This document shows, one piece after another, positions 63,297 through 64,000 of a stretch of DNA of 64,000 bases; positions within the stretch are counted from its first letter, which is position 1, and each line of letters begins with the position of its first letter. Location: NCBI RefSeq assembly GCF_006439025.1, contig NZ_RCYZ01000006.1:248001-312000 (forward strand), given 5' to 3'. The notes beneath the pieces were generated by a model that was given only the letters and a program-made list of their open reading frames with translations, was not told the origin of the DNA and did not search any database. Origin of the DNA: Hymenobacter nivis (GTDB taxonomy: Bacteria; Bacteroidota; Bacteroidia; Cytophagales; Hymenobacteraceae). The translations under genes and the position numbers were made by a program.

Positions 63297-63488
63297 GCAG
63301 GGGCCCCACAAGGGTTGCCCAGGCAATAAAACCTCTCTTTCCGGTCAGCAGTAGGAATTTCAACCGCGGAAACGCTGTTGCCCGCCGACGATTATCCGAC
63401 AAGGAAAGCAAACGCCGGGCCTGCGCCCACCAAGCCAGCTGGCCGAGGCAGTGCCGTATCCTTGTGCTCGTAAGACGAATTATTTGCC

Positions 63489-63794
63489 ATGAAGCCCCCG
63501 AAATTTCAGGTTGACCAAGCCATTGTGTGCGTCAACGACGACTTCAGCATCCTGCTGGCCCAAAACCCCAACATCCGCGTGCCCAAATCGGGCCCCGTGT
63601 ACCACGTGCGCGCCCTCTACGCCGTGGGCGGGGCCTGGGGCCTGACGCTGGCCGAGGTGCACAACGAGGACGTGGCCCCCGGCTACCCCGAAGCCAATTT
63701 CAACGAAGACCGCTTTGCCCCGTTGGAAATGCTGCCCAACGACGCCCTGGCCGAGCTACTGGCCGAATCCCTGGAGCTGCAACCGGTGGTGTAA
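63489..63794 (+). CDS. Small conserved hypothetical protein
   Basis: A 101-residue cytoplasmic-type protein. Its layout (IVCVNDDFSILLAQNPN, then PKSGPVYHVRALYA, GLTLAEVHN, NFNEDRFAPLE and an acidic helical tail) resembles a small SH3-like family I remember from Bacteroidota chromosomes and phages (CIDDxFS...P-x-x-G-x-x-Y-x-V-R), but no function is known for it. It stands alone. Codon use matches the region. Confidence 0.75.
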   Translation: MKPPKFQVDQAIVCVNDDFSILLAQNPNIRVPKSGPVYHVRALYAVGGAWGLTLAEVHNEDVAPGYPEANFNEDRFAPLEMLPNDALAELLAESLELQPVV

Positions 63795-64000
63795 GGCCCT
63801 GGTAGGGTTGGCTGAAGAAGCCGCTAACACTGATTTCCACCCAAAAGCAAGTCCGGTCTTGGGCTTGCGGCCCAGCGCGTGGCCGTGGATTCCTTCACCC
63901 AAACGACGCCACTGTCAGCGGAATTTGCCGATGCCGAGTCGGGCAAGTAGAACCAGCGCCTCCGGCTGGCCGCCGCGATGGCCCTGGCCAAGTTGCGGGG
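63795..64000. other. Right-edge stretch, nothing assigned
   Basis: 206 bases to the window end. Short frames on both strands are present, but none has both a start and a family-like sequence. A gene could continue beyond the edge. Confidence 0.4.

Noticed and set aside
61872..63326. 484-codon minus-strand open frame
   Set aside because: Antisense to the sugar dehydrogenase, whose motifs are complete.
63795..64000. Partial transposase or new gene at the right edge
   Set aside because: Short frames on both strands look slightly protein-like, but none can be tied to a family within the visible bases.

Overview
Organism and overall character. The window is chromosomal DNA of a GC-rich member of the Bacteroidota, most like Hymenobacter or a near relative. 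The evidence is several secreted proteins ending in type IX secretion (T9SS) sorting domains, a two-part outer-membrane beta-barrel with a carboxypeptidase-like plug, SBBP and delta-60 surface proteins, and -7 promoter elements of the TAnnTTTG type instead of -35/-10 sigma70 boxes. Starts generally lack Shine-Dalgarno sequences. A GGGGCCC(C) palindrome recurs throughout, often in frame as Gly-Ala-x and often fused to stop codons as TAGGGCCC. No rRNA, tRNA, CRISPR array or intact insertion sequence was seen. Because the DNA is so GC-rich, long antisense frames occur almost everywhere; these are treated as shadows. Layout. 1-9.1 kb: the N-terminal 700 residues of a giant SBBP surface protein (minus strand, running off the left edge), an EEP-family phosphohydrolase, cysS, an M28 lipoprotein peptidase, an LD-carboxypeptidase, a small membrane protein and a T9SS-exported esterase. 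9.4-13.2 kb: a membrane-anchored MutS-like ATPase, then a Tat-exported Gfo/Idh/MocA oxidoreductase translationally coupled to an HExxH membrane protein. 13.2-19.1 kb: a sulfur/methionine operon on the minus strand (metY, metX, then substrate-binding protein, permease and ATPase of a sulfonate-type ABC importer). It is preceded by a consensus promoter, a SAM-I riboswitch and an intrinsic terminator, so methionine synthesis and sulfur uptake are probably shut off together when SAM is plentiful. 19.2-29.3 kb: a LysM protein, a lipoprotein, an erythromycin-esterase/carboxypeptidase-like fusion, a flippase-like membrane protein, an outer-membrane beta-barrel protein, and dxs ending inside a perfect 42-bp inverted repeat. 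29.5-34.8 kb: a 1330-residue FG-GAP/delta-60/PA14 surface protein with a recent 471-bp internal duplication, then a 1.3-kb gene-poor stretch. 34.8-38.7 kb: aldo/keto reductase, DUF4136 protein, a second Gfo/Idh/MocA protein and a pirin. 38.75-40.62 kb: a compact AT-rich two-gene cassette (AAA/ABC-type ATPase plus a D-ExK nuclease-like protein) with its own promoter and terminator. It is the best candidate in the window for a poorly described defence system. 40.7-49.3 kb: aldehyde dehydrogenase, alpha/beta hydrolase, SPW protein, an outer-membrane protein, cupin, an atypical SDR, and a DUF1800-DUF1501 pair. 49.3-58.3 kb: a secreted protein, a LuxR-type response regulator with a TPR histidine kinase, two beta-barrel proteins, a lamin-tail T9SS protein, and asd. 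58.5-64 kb: a carboxypeptidase-regulatory-like protein, a 3-methyladenine DNA glycosylase, an AhpD-like protein, a PQQ-type sugar dehydrogenase with a T9SS tail and a small conserved protein. The intergenic spaces hold several families of large inverted repeats resembling REP or miniature elements.
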